Of a DNA stretch of 64,000 nt, positions 8,194-16,066 are shown piece by piece. This stretch comes from Cryobacterium arcticum (GTDB taxonomy: Bacteria; Actinomycetota; Actinomycetes; Actinomycetales; Microbacteriaceae): NCBI RefSeq assembly GCF_003185895.1, contig NZ_QHLY01000012.1, positions 434,001 to 498,000 on the forward strand. The letters are read 5' to 3'. Positions within the stretch are counted from its first letter, which is position 1. The number at the start of each line of letters is the position of its first letter. The notes below the pieces were generated by a model that was not told the origin of the DNA, searched no databases, and was given only the letters and a program-made list of their open reading frames with translations. Made by a program: the position numbers and the translations under genes.

Positions 8194-10245
8194 ATGAACA
8201 GCATGCTCGCGAAACTCGCCGTGCCGATCGGGGTGGTGGGCATCATCATGCTCCTGGTGGTGCCGGTGCCCGCCGCCTTGCTCGACGTGCTCATCATCGT
8301 CAACATCCTGCTGGCCCTGGTGACCCTGCTCACGACGATGTTCGTCAAGAAGCCGCTCGACTTCTCGGTCTTCCCATCGCTGCTGCTCGTGGCCACCCTG
8401 TTCCGGCTCGGCCTCAACGTCGCCTCCACCCGGCTGGTGCTCGGCGAGGGTTACGCCGGCCAGGTGATCGCGTCGTTCGGGCACGTCGCGGTCGGCGGCT
8501 CGATCATCATCGGTGCCGTGATCTTCCTGATCCTGGTCGTCATCCAGTTCGTCGTGGTCACCAAGGGCGCCGAGCGGGTCGCCGAGGTGGGCGCCAGGTT
8601 CACCCTTGACGCCATGCCCGGCAAGCAGATGGCCATCGACGCCGACCTCAACGCCGGCCTGATCACCGACGTGCAGGCCAAGGACCGCCGGGCAGAGGTA
8701 TCGGCCGAGGCCGACTTCTACGGCGCCATGGACGGCGCCTCGAAGTTCGTCAAGGGTGACGCCATCGCCGGAATCATCATCATCATCATCAACCTGATCG
8801 GCGGCATCGCCATCGGCATGCTGCAGCGCGGCCTGGAGATCGGGGATGCGCTCAACACCTACGCCCTGCTCACCATCGGCGACGGCCTGGTCACCCAGAT
8901 CCCCGCGCTGCTGATGGCCGTCTCCACCGGCATGATCGTCACCCGGTCCAACGCCGAGTCCGACATCGGCGCCACGGCCGCCGCCCAGCTCACCCAGTCC
9001 CGAAACGCCCTGATGATCGCCGGTGCCGCCGCGATCCTGATGTCGCTGATCCCGGGCATGCCCATCATCCAGTTCGTGCTGATCGGCGCAACCCTGATCA
9101 TCGTGGCGCAGCGCATCAAGGGCCGGGAGACCCGGGCCGCGGCCAGTGTCGTGCGGGCCGCGGCCGTCGAGGGGCGCGCGCCCCGCTCCGACACCGCCGA
9201 GGAGCTGATCGAGCAGATGCGGGTGCACGCCCTCGAGATCCAGCTCGCCCCCGACCTCGTCGACCTCGTCTCCGGCGCCTCCGACGACCTGCTCGCGCGG
9301 GTGCGGGCGCTGCGCCGCAAGATCGCCCTCGACCTGGGCGTGGTGGTGCCGCCGGTGCGAACCCGGGACAACGTCGACCTGCCGCCGTCCACCTACTCCA
9401 TCCGCATCGCCGGCGTCGAGGCCGGCCGGGGCGTCGCACCGGCCGGCAAGGTGCTGGCCCTCGGCGACTACCTCGACTCGCTGCCGGGCACGGCCACCGT
9501 CGAACCCGTATTCGGCCTGGCCGGCAAGTGGGTGCCGGGCGAGATGCGGCCCCGCGCCGAGATGGCCGGCGCCACCGTGATCGACCGGGTCTCGGTGCTG
9601 GTCACCCACCTCTCGTCCGTCATCACGGGCAACGCCGCCCGGCTGCTCAGCCGTGAAGACGTGCGGGTGCTCACGGATGGCGTGCGCCAGGTGAGCCCGT
9701 CGGCCGTCGACGACCTCATCCCCGGCCTGCTCTCGCTGGCCGAGGTGCAGCGGGTCCTGCAGGGCCTGCTCGCGGAGCAGATCCCGATCAACGACCTGCC
9801 GCGCATCTATGAGGCCCTTTCGGTGCGGGCCAAGGCCTCCGTCGACCCGGAGGGCCTGGTAGAAGCGGCCCGGCAGGCGCTCGGCCCTGCGCTCACGGCG
9901 CTGTACGTCGACGGCGCCGTGCTCCGGGTGATCATGATCGAACCCGGCCTCGAGCAGTCGATGCTCGAGGGCATGCGGCCCACCGATCAGGGCAGCCAGA
10001 TCCTGCTCGACCCGGCGCGCATCGACGTGATCCTCGGCTCGCTGCGCGCCGCTCTCGCCACGGTCGAGGCCAGCGGCCTCACCGCCGTGCTGGTCTGCGC
10101 GCCGGCCTTGCGGCCCGCCATCCGCCGTCTGGTGTCATCCCAGTCCGGCGGCCTGCCGGTGCTGTCGTACGAAGAGGTGACCTCGGCGCGGGTCGCGATC
10201 GAAACCGTGGGGGTGGTCCGTGGAAACGAGACGATTGCGGCTTGA
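8194..10245 (+). CDS. flhA: Flagellar export gate protein FlhA
   Basis: A 683-aa protein, normal for FlhA (about 690 aa). The N-terminal half carries eight hydrophobic segments and the highly conserved FHIPEP-family region (FVVVTKGAERVAEVGARFTL, then DAMPGKQMAIDADLNAG at about residues 141-160). The C-terminal half is the soluble nonameric ring domain that docks chaperone-substrate complexes. FlhA is a core, ion-coupled component of the flagellar type III export gate. It directly follows flhB. Its last 26 bp overlap the start of the FlhF-like gene. Confidence 0.97.
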   Translation: MNSMLAKLAVPIGVVGIIMLLVVPVPAALLDVLIIVNILLALVTLLTTMFVKKPLDFSVFPSLLLVATLFRLGLNVASTRLVLGEGYAGQVIASFGHVAVGGSIIIGAVIFLILVVIQFVVVTKGAERVAEVGARFTLDAMPGKQMAIDADLNAGLITDVQAKDRRAEVSAEADFYGAMDGASKFVKGDAIAGIIIIIINLIGGIAIGMLQRGLEIGDALNTYALLTIGDGLVTQIPALLMAVSTGMIVTRSNAESDIGATAAAQLTQSRNALMIAGAAAILMSLIPGMPIIQFVLIGATLIIVAQRIKGRETRAAASVVRAAAVEGRAPRSDTAEELIEQMRVHALEIQLAPDLVDLVSGASDDLLARVRALRRKIALDLGVVVPPVRTRDNVDLPPSTYSIRIAGVEAGRGVAPAGKVLALGDYLDSLPGTATVEPVFGLAGKWVPGEMRPRAEMAGATVIDRVSVLVTHLSSVITGNAARLLSREDVRVLTDGVRQVSPSAVDDLIPGLLSLAEVQRVLQGLLAEQIPINDLPRIYEALSVRAKASVDPEGLVEAARQALGPALTALYVDGAVLRVIMIEPGLEQSMLEGMRPTDQGSQILLDPARIDVILGSLRAALATVEASGLTAVLVCAPALRPAIRRLVSSQSGGLPVLSYEEVTSARVAIETVGVVRGNETIAA

Positions 10246-11344
10246 GGGCGCAACGCTGCCGGAGTTGCAGGCCAGGGTGCTGGCCGAGCACGGTGACGCT
10301 GCCAGGATCGTGGCCGCCGAGCAGGTCACCGTGGGCGGCATCCGCGGGTTCTTCGCCAAGCGACACGTGGAAGTGACCGTCGAGGTGCCGGTGACCGAAC
10401 TGCGGCAGGCGCCGGGGGAGCGGCGCCGTGCCGCGCATCGGCGCGATGAACTCAGCACCAGACTCGGCATCGCCGCGTTGCTCGACGAGGCCGACGAAGC
10501 CGAGGCGCTGCTGCACGGCGGAATGGATGCTGTGCCGGGCGGCGAACCTCGGGGAGTGTCCGCTCCCACCACGGACCCCGGTACCGGCTTACCCAGCACG
10601 CATGGGCGCGGCACCGTGCCGCACGGCTCCGAGCGGGCCGCCCCGAACGTGGCCTTCGACGGCCGTGACGGCACTGCCGTTGCCGCCGCCCGCACCACCG
10701 ACGCCGTGTCGACGGCCACCCCTGACTTCGCCCGGCTGATGGACGAGCTGACCTTCGCCACCGCGCCGGTCAGGTCGGCCCCGGCGACCGTCACCGCGGC
10801 CCCGCCGGCGGTGGCCGCCGCGGCCGAAACGCCCGCTTCACCGGATGCGCCGCTCGCAGTAACCGACGGGGCTCCGCAGCTGCTCTCCGGCGCGGGCGAC
10901 CTCGTGCTCCTGCTCGGCCTGCCGGACGACGTGCACGCCGCCGCGCGGTCCCTCGCCGCACAGCCCGGCGCCCCGATCAGCTACGCCATCGACGCCGTCG
11001 GTGACCGTCGGGCGGCCCTCGCCGCTCGCGCCGGCGGGGTGGAACAGTCCCGGAGCATCCTCGTGACCTGCGGCCTGCCCGCAGGCTCCGGCACCAGTGA
11101 GCGGTCCGCCATGGTGGCCCAGTTGGGCGCCGACCAGGTCTGGGCGGTCGTTCATGCCGGGCGGAAGCCCGCCGACACCGCCCGCTGGGTCAGCGGAGCG
11201 GCGGCGCTGACCCCTCTCGACGCGATTGCCGTGGTCGGCGTCGAGTCCACCGCAACACCCGGCACCGTGCTCGACCTGGGCCTGCCGATCGGCTGGCTGG
11301 TGGCCGCATCCGCCGGGCCGCAGAACCCGATCGCGATAGGCTGA
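10220..11344 (+). CDS. FlhF-like protein lacking the GTPase P-loop
   Basis: A 374-aa protein from GTG 10220, overlapping flhA by 26 bp. The first 65 residues match the FlhF N-terminal domain pattern: a short strand, [20 protein letters not shown], then GGIRGFFAKRHVEVTVEV (compare the G-x2-GFF-x-K-x3-EVT block of FlhF). In FlhF an SRP-type GTPase follows. Here a roughly 150-residue Ala/Pro/Thr-rich linker leads to a C-terminal region (from about 225) that has the spacing of an NG domain but no GK[ST]: the expected P-loop reads LLLGLPDDVHAAARS. The end, VLDLGLPIGWLV, parallels the GLPI-x-Y/W strand of FlhF. It occupies the usual flhF position after flhA. It probably places or regulates flagella without GTP hydrolysis; this is inference. 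Confidence 0.75.
   Translation: METRRLRLEGATLPELQARVLAEHGDAARIVAAEQVTVGGIRGFFAKRHVEVTVEVPVTELRQAPGERRRAAHRRDELSTRLGIAALLDEADEAEALLHGGMDAVPGGEPRGVSAPTTDPGTGLPSTHGRGTVPHGSERAAPNVAFDGRDGTAVAAARTTDAVSTATPDFARLMDELTFATAPVRSAPATVTAAPPAVAAAAETPASPDAPLAVTDGAPQLLSGAGDLVLLLGLPDDVHAAARSLAAQPGAPISYAIDAVGDRRAALAARAGGVEQSRSILVTCGLPAGSGTSERSAMVAQLGADQVWAVVHAGRKPADTARWVSGAAALTPLDAIAVVGVESTATPGTVLDLGLPIGWLVAASAGPQNPIAIG
11337..11342 (+). promoter_or_regulatory. -10 element of a candidate leaderless csrA promoter
   Basis: TAGGCT lies at 11337-11342, followed by exactly 6 bases and then the csrA ATG at 11349. No Shine-Dalgarno sequence fits in the gap, so if used the transcript would start at or next to the ATG. 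The element lies inside the end of the FlhF-like gene. The same TAnnnT-6-start pattern recurs at several genes in this window. No convincing -35 box is visible. Confidence 0.5.
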
Positions 11345-11348
11345 GCGG

Positions 11349-11651
11349 ATGCTGGTTCTCACGCGCAAACAGGGGGAAAAGATCCTCATCGGTGACGATA
11401 TCGTCATCACGGTGCTCGACGTTCGCGGCGACAGCATCCGCCTGGGCGTGGACGCCCCGCGGGGCATCTCCATCCAACGTGCCGAGATCCTCAAGGCCGT
11501 CAGCGACGCCAACTTGGAGGCGAACGTCGCCGCCGACCGCTCCGACGCCGCAGTGGCAGCCCAGCTCAAGTCGAGCCTCGGCCTGCTGCCCGCGCCGCCG
11601 ACGTTGCCCGCCGCCCCCGCAGCGCCGGCCGCTCCCGCCGCCTCGGTGTAG
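11349..11651 (+). CDS. csrA: Carbon storage / translational regulator CsrA
   Basis: A 100-aa protein. Residues 1-60 are a clear CsrA: MLVLTRKQGEKILIGDDIVI, then GDSIRLGVDAPRGISIQRAE, with the RNA-contacting L4 and R-A/G-E residues. CsrA binds GGA motifs in mRNA leaders; in Gram-positive flagellates it represses flagellin translation and is sequestered by FliW. No fliW lies in the window. The last 35 residues are a Pro/Ala-rich tail absent from typical 60-75 aa CsrA proteins. It ends the flagellar operon, 4 bp after the FlhF-like stop. Confidence 0.95.
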   Translation: MLVLTRKQGEKILIGDDIVITVLDVRGDSIRLGVDAPRGISIQRAEILKAVSDANLEANVAADRSDAAVAAQLKSSLGLLPAPPTLPAAPAAPAAPAASV

Positions 11652-11655
11652 CCGG

Positions 11656-11682
11656 CCCCGCGACAGTTGGGCGGCCGCGGGG
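11656..11682. terminator. Possible hairpin between convergent csrA and GH130 genes
   Basis: Arms CCCCGCG (11656-11662) and CGCGGGG (11676-11682) could form a 7-bp stem in the short gap between the csrA stop and the end of the convergent GH130 gene. No T-run follows on either strand, so it would be a weak or Rho-assisted terminator at best. Confidence 0.3.
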
Positions 11683-11694
11683 GCGCCGGGGCGG

Positions 11695-12771
11695 CTAGGC
11701 TTCCGGGCGCCGGTCGAGCCGCGCCACGCCGATCTTGGAGTCGGCCATGCCGTAGAACACGTAGAGCTGACCGTCGATCTCCTCGATCGCGGTCGGGAAC
11801 ACCACGTTGGGCACGATGCCGCTGGTCTCGTCGGCGGTCTCGGCCTTGAGCAACGGTTCGGTCGTGCGGTCCAGCACGATCGTGGGATCGTCGGCGTCCA
11901 AGATCATGGCGCCGGCGGCGTAGTTCACCTTCTGCTGTTGGTCGAACGCGCGGGCGAGCACACCCGTCACGCCGTGGTGCAGCAGCAGCCAGCCCTCCGG
12001 CACCCGCAACGGGGCGGGTCCACCGCCGATCTTGAGCTCCTCGAAGGGAAACTCCGGGCCGGCCAGGAACCGGTGCCCGCGCCAGTAGGTGAGCGCCGAG
12101 ACATCCGCCAGCGCGTCGGCCACCGGTACGTAGCTGATCCAGATGCTCTGCCGCTGGTCGGTGACCCCGGCCGGCACCCGGATGCCCTCACCCGGCTTGG
12201 TCTCGTCCAGGTCCCACATCGGCCGGTGCAGCACCGCGAAGCTCTCCACACCGTCCGGCCCGGTGACCGGCTCGGGAAAGAACACGGTGTCCTTGTTGTG
12301 GAACAGGTTGAGGTCCATGTCGAGCGCCTCGTCGTAGGCGAACAGGGCCGGTCCCAGCCGCCGCCACTCGCGCAGGTCGTCCGAGACCGCGATCGCGGTG
12401 CGCGGGCCGAGCGGCCCGTAGGCGACATAGGTCATCACGTGCAGGCCGAGTCGCGGAATGAAGGTCACCCGGGGGTCCTCCACGCCGGCGTTGTTCGCCC
12501 CGCGCTCCCAACCCCGGTCGGGAGCGAGCACGACGCCCTCCCGTTCCACGCCGGTGGGCACGCCGTCCTCGATGATGACCCGGGCCAGCCCCACCCGGGA
12601 GACGTTGCCGGCGGCAACGAGCCGGGGGAGCAGGTACAGGGTGCCGTCGGGCGTGTGCCCGGTCGCCGGATTGAGCACACCCTCGACTTCGAGGTCGTTG
12701 CCGGCCTCCGGCGTCATGATGACGCCCATCCTGGTGAGGGTGTACGGGAATGCTGTGGTGGTGGAGCTCAT
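11695..12771 (-). CDS. GH130-family beta-mannoside phosphorylase
   Basis: A 358-aa protein started at ATG 12771 (MSSTTTAFPYTLTRMGVIM). It is a five-bladed beta-propeller of family GH130, which phosphorolyses beta-1,4- or beta-1,2-linked mannosides to mannose 1-phosphate and a shorter sugar. Key features: NPATGHTPDGTLYLLPRLVA near the start, the catalytic-Asp motif in NAGVEDPRVTFI (about residue 97), HNKDTVFFPEPV, and the late KVNYAAGAMILD and GIVPNVVFPTA blocks. It is the last gene of a sugar ABC operon (permease stop at 12774), which supports intracellular processing of an imported mannoside. The exact linkage cannot be told from sequence. Confidence 0.85.
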   Translation of the reverse strand: MSSTTTAFPYTLTRMGVIMTPEAGNDLEVEGVLNPATGHTPDGTLYLLPRLVAAGNVSRVGLARVIIEDGVPTGVEREGVVLAPDRGWERGANNAGVEDPRVTFIPRLGLHVMTYVAYGPLGPRTAIAVSDDLREWRRLGPALFAYDEALDMDLNLFHNKDTVFFPEPVTGPDGVESFAVLHRPMWDLDETKPGEGIRVPAGVTDQRQSIWISYVPVADALADVSALTYWRGHRFLAGPEFPFEELKIGGGPAPLRVPEGWLLLHHGVTGVLARAFDQQQKVNYAAGAMILDADDPTIVLDRTTEPLLKAETADETSGIVPNVVFPTAIEEIDGQLYVFYGMADSKIGVARLDRRPEA

Positions 12772-12773
12772 GA

Positions 12774-13715
12774 CTAACCTTTCACGCCGGAGCCGATATC
12801 GCTCGAGACGAAGTGCCGTTGGAACAGGATGAAGAGCACGACCGCTGGGGCGGCCAGTACGCAGGCGCCGGCCAGGATGGCGCCGAACGGGTTCGCCGCG
12901 GTGGCCGCGACGTTGCTGAGGTAGTTCGCCAGCGAGACCGCGAGCGGTTGCAGCGAGGCCTCCTTGGTGATCAGGAACGGCCAGAGGAACTCGTTCCACG
13001 GGCCGATGAAGGTGAGCAGCACCACCGTGAGAAGCGCGGGCCGCACGAGCGGTATCGCGATGCTCCAGAGGATCTTCAGCTCGCCGGCGCCGTCGATGCG
13101 AGCGGCGTCGAACAGGGCCTTGGGAACCTGCAGGAAGTACTGCCGGAAGATGAGCACGGCCGTCGAGTTGATCGCGAACGGAAGGATCATGCCCAGGTAG
13201 TTGTCGGCGAGCCCGTAGTCCCTGGCGATCATCACGTAGAGCGGGATCATCAGCAGCTGGAAGGGCACCACCTGCACGAGCAGCACCAGCGCGAAGGTGA
13301 CCCCGCGCCCGCGCCACTCCAGTTGGGCCAGGGCGTAGCCCACCAGCACACCGAACACCACGGTGCAGAGGATCACGCCACCGGCGAAGATGCCGGAGTT
13401 GGCCAGGCCCTGCAGCAGGTTGATCCGGCCGTTGATGGCCGCGTAGTTCTCCAGGGTGAGGTTGCCCGGGTTGGGGAAGGCCCCGGCCACGGTCGAGTCC
13501 GGCTCCGTCTGCAGGGAGCCGATCACCATGTAATAGAACGGGAACAGGAACAACAGCGCGCCGATGAACAGCACGACGTAACGCAGGATGTTCTGTCCCC
13601 GGCTCATGCCGTCGACCTTGTGCACCCGGGGCCGCATCGTCGTGGTCGCCGCGGGGTCGGTGCTGGTGACCTCCGCGGCGACCGCGGCGGACGCCGGATT
13701 GTCTGCGTGGCTCAT
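12774..13715 (-). CDS. Carbohydrate ABC transporter permease (MalG type)
   Basis: A 313-aa protein with six hydrophobic segments and the binding-protein-dependent permease EAA loop at DAARIDGAGELKILWSIAIP (about residues 204-223), which contacts the ATPase. It is a CUT1-family MalG-like subunit: the FPFYYMVIGSLQTEPD region near residue 45 is typical. It overlaps the upstream permease by 4 bp (ATGA) and ends 2 bp before the GH130 gene. A 40-residue hydrophilic N-terminus precedes the first membrane helix. No ATPase gene is present in the operon. Confidence 0.93.
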   Translation of the reverse strand: MSHADNPASAAVAAEVTSTDPAATTTMRPRVHKVDGMSRGQNILRYVVLFIGALLFLFPFYYMVIGSLQTEPDSTVAGAFPNPGNLTLENYAAINGRINLLQGLANSGIFAGGVILCTVVFGVLVGYALAQLEWRGRGVTFALVLLVQVVPFQLLMIPLYVMIARDYGLADNYLGMILPFAINSTAVLIFRQYFLQVPKALFDAARIDGAGELKILWSIAIPLVRPALLTVVLLTFIGPWNEFLWPFLITKEASLQPLAVSLANYLSNVAATAANPFGAILAGACVLAAPAVVLFILFQRHFVSSDIGSGVKG

Positions 13716-14680
13716 GATTCGTCCCCTCCGGCCAGCTTGCGTTGGATGAATGCGAGGATCAGCACGCCGATCACGAGGATGACCCCGATCGCGGCCGCGA
13801 TGTCGGGTGCGCCCTGTTCGATGCCGCGCTGGTACATCAGCAGCACGGGCGAGGAAGAGGCGCCGTTCGGGCCACCGCCGCCGGTGAGCAGGTACGGCTC
13901 GGTGAACAGGTTCGCCCCGGTCACGGTGGCCAGCAGCAGCACCAGCACTGTCGCCGACCGCACACCGGGCACGGTGATCGAGAAGAACATGCGGATCTTC
14001 CCCGCCCCATCCGTCGCCGCGGCCTCGTACAGCTCTTCAGAGACGTTCTGCAGCGCGGCCAGGTAGAGCAGGATGAAGAATCCCAGGCCCTTCCAGGTGA
14101 CGAAGATGGCGATGGTGGGCATCGCCCACTGCTCGTTGATCAGCCAGGCCGGGTCGGGCGCCAGCGGCCCCAGGATCTGGTTGACCAGGCCGTTGCCGCT
14201 GAACAGGAAGATCCACACGCCCACGACGGCGACGCTGGCCGTGACGTACGGCACGTAGAAGGCCACCCGCAAGAAGGTGCGGGCATGCACGACCTTGTTC
14301 AGCGCCGTGGCGAGCACGAGCGAGAGCACCACGGTGAGGGGCACGTTGATCAGCAGGAAGATGCCGACGTTGCCGAACGACCGGATGACCGCGGGGTCGG
14401 AGAGCACCTCCTGGAAGTTCGCCAGCCCCACGAAGGGCCGGTCGACCACGGCGCCGGGGGCGGCGAAGAAGTAGTCGTGGAACGACATGTAGAAGGCGAA
14501 GACCAGCGGGTAGGCGAAGACCAGGATCACGAAGACCAGGTAGGGCGCGCTCAGCACGAGGCCGAGCGGGTTCCGGCCCAGCCACTGGCGGCGACGGCCC
14601 CTGGGGGCCCGGCCGCCAGACCCGGCGGGTCTGGCGGCGGGGCTCGGGGTCACGCTCTCGGGCGAGACTGTCGTGGCCAT
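13712..14680 (-). CDS. Carbohydrate ABC transporter permease (MalF type)
   Basis: A 322-aa CUT1-family permease, partner of the MalG-like subunit. It has an Arg/Gly/Pro-rich N-terminal extension (about 35 aa), six hydrophobic segments, and the EAA loop at YEAAATDGAGKIRMFFSITV (about residues 226-245). The N-terminal part contains PYLVFVILVFAYPLVFAFYM, the usual first helix of MalF/UgpA-type subunits. It lies 5 bp downstream of the binding-protein stop and overlaps the next permease, so the three transport genes are one operon. Confidence 0.93.
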   Translation of the reverse strand: MATTVSPESVTPSPAARPAGSGGRAPRGRRRQWLGRNPLGLVLSAPYLVFVILVFAYPLVFAFYMSFHDYFFAAPGAVVDRPFVGLANFQEVLSDPAVIRSFGNVGIFLLINVPLTVVLSLVLATALNKVVHARTFLRVAFYVPYVTASVAVVGVWIFLFSGNGLVNQILGPLAPDPAWLINEQWAMPTIAIFVTWKGLGFFILLYLAALQNVSEELYEAAATDGAGKIRMFFSITVPGVRSATVLVLLLATVTGANLFTEPYLLTGGGGPNGASSSPVLLMYQRGIEQGAPDIAAAIGVILVIGVLILAFIQRKLAGGDES

Positions 14681-14685
14681 GGGAC

Positions 14686-16020
14686 TTACGGCTGCGCAAT
14701 CAGCTCGTTGACCTTGTCGGCCGCGGCATCGAACGCGTCGGCGACTTCGCCCTCACCGGTGATGACGTTCTTCGTCCAGGAGTCCCGGAAGGCCTGCCAG
14801 GCGGCGACGGAGTTGTTCACCTGGGGAACCTCGACCGTGCGGGAGGCCTGGTCACCGAACTGCTCGTAGGCCGGGTTGGCCGCGAAGTAGTCGGGGTAAG
14901 CCTCGGTGAGGTCTTCGCGCAGCGGCATCTGGCCGGTCAGCTCGAGCAGCTGGCCGTCCTGTTCCTTGCTGGTGGCGAACTTGAGCACATCCCAGGCGGT
15001 GGCCTGGTTCTCGCAAGCCGAGAACAGGCCCACGTTCTTCGCGTCGCTGAAGGTGTACGCCTCGTCCGCGGCTGTGCCGTCGGTGGTGGGGAAGGTCACC
15101 GCACCCCAGTTCACCGCATCCTTGTAGACCGAAACGGCCCACGGCCCTGCGCTCGACATGGCGGCCTTGCCATCGGCGAACGAGTCACCCTGGTACTGCT
15201 CCTTGCCGGCCAGGCCCTCCGCGTACAGGGTCTTCCAGAACTCGCCGACAGCGACGCCCTCGGGCGAGTTGAAGGTGGCTTCGCCGTCTTCGATGAAGAG
15301 GCTGCCACCCGTTTCAGCAGCGTAGGTCGGGTAGAAGTCGAACCAGCTCTGGAAGAACTGGCTGGTGGGAGACGGGTAGATGGCGTACTCCGCCGCGCCA
15401 CTGGAGACCAGGGTGCGGGCAGTGGCGGTGAACTCGTCGTAGGTGGCCAGCTCGGGGTTCTCCGGGTCGAGCCCGGCCGCGGCGAAGATGTCCTTGTTGT
15501 AGAACAGCATCACCGGGTTGGACTTCCAGGGCATCTGGTAGAACTTGCCGTCGTCGCTCTGGTACTGGTCGGCCAGGTCTCCGGTGCGTTCCTCGATGTA
15601 GGCGTCGCCGTCTTCGAAGCTGCTCAGGTCGACCAAGCCGCCCTGCTTCTGGAACTGCGGCACCGCAACGGGGGCGGTGTTGAAGACCAGGCAGGGGGCG
15701 TTGCCTGCGGTGATGGCGGCGCCGATGACCTCTTCGCTGCTCTTGCCGGCAGGGATCTCCTGGGCCTTGATCTGCTCGTCGGGGTGGTCGGCGTTCCAGG
15801 CCTCGACCATCTGCTTGCCCCAGGCGACCTCGTTCTCGTTGTTGGAGTACCAGATGTTGATGTCGCCGCGGGATTCGGCTCCACCGGAGTTGCCGCCGCT
15901 CGAGCAGGCGCCGAGGGCGACGACCATGGCGGCGGATGTAGCGGCGGCGGCGAGAAGGCGTCTGGTCCGTCGGGAACCGGTGTGCCGAGAACTGCCTGGG
16001 ATGCGAGTGCTGCTGTGCAT
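14686..16020 (-). CDS. Sugar-binding lipoprotein of a CUT1 ABC transporter
   Basis: A 444-aa extracytoplasmic solute-binding protein (SBP family 1). ATG 16020 is preferred because GGAGAGA sits directly upstream; ATG 16032 is possible in frame but lacks this spacing. The signal peptide has basic residues followed by a lipobox (VVALGAC, Cys39), so the mature protein is anchored as a lipoprotein. The body has the typical INIWYSNNENEVAWGKQMVE start and the conserved FADGKAAMSSAGPWAV block at about residue 280. It delivers the sugar to the two permeases encoded downstream. The substrate is unknown; the neighbouring GH130 gene suggests a mannoside. Confidence 0.93.
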   Translation of the reverse strand: MHSSTRIPGSSRHTGSRRTRRLLAAAATSAAMVVALGACSSGGNSGGAESRGDINIWYSNNENEVAWGKQMVEAWNADHPDEQIKAQEIPAGKSSEEVIGAAITAGNAPCLVFNTAPVAVPQFQKQGGLVDLSSFEDGDAYIEERTGDLADQYQSDDGKFYQMPWKSNPVMLFYNKDIFAAAGLDPENPELATYDEFTATARTLVSSGAAEYAIYPSPTSQFFQSWFDFYPTYAAETGGSLFIEDGEATFNSPEGVAVGEFWKTLYAEGLAGKEQYQGDSFADGKAAMSSAGPWAVSVYKDAVNWGAVTFPTTDGTAADEAYTFSDAKNVGLFSACENQATAWDVLKFATSKEQDGQLLELTGQMPLREDLTEAYPDYFAANPAYEQFGDQASRTVEVPQVNNSVAAWQAFRDSWTKNVITGEGEVADAFDAAADKVNELIAQP

Positions 16021-16040
16021 GTCTCTCTCCATTCATGAAT

Positions 16041-16060
16041 CCGCAGCGGCTCTGCTGCGG
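16041..16060 (-). promoter_or_regulatory. Hairpin between the lacI-type gene and the binding-protein gene
   Basis: CCGCAGC (16041-16047) and GCTGCGG (16054-16060) form a perfect 7-bp stem with a 6-base loop. It lies in the 46-bp gap between the regulator stop (16067) and the binding-protein start (16020). No T-run follows, so it looks more like an mRNA-processing or stabilising hairpin, or an attenuator, than a strong terminator. Such a structure could give the abundant binding protein a different expression level from the regulator. Confidence 0.45.
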
Positions 16061-16066
16061 CATGTT

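Noticed and set aside
5988..8609. 873-codon open frame on the plus strand overlapping fliQ to flhA
   Set aside because: Arg/Pro/His-rich product without homology, in a second frame of well-supported flagellar genes.
5980..9609. Very long open frame of 1209 codons on the minus strand opposite fliQ-flhA
   Set aside because: It is a shadow of GC-rich codon use. The product is His/Asp/Gly-rich low-complexity, while fliQ, fliR, flhB and flhA on the other strand have clear conserved motifs.
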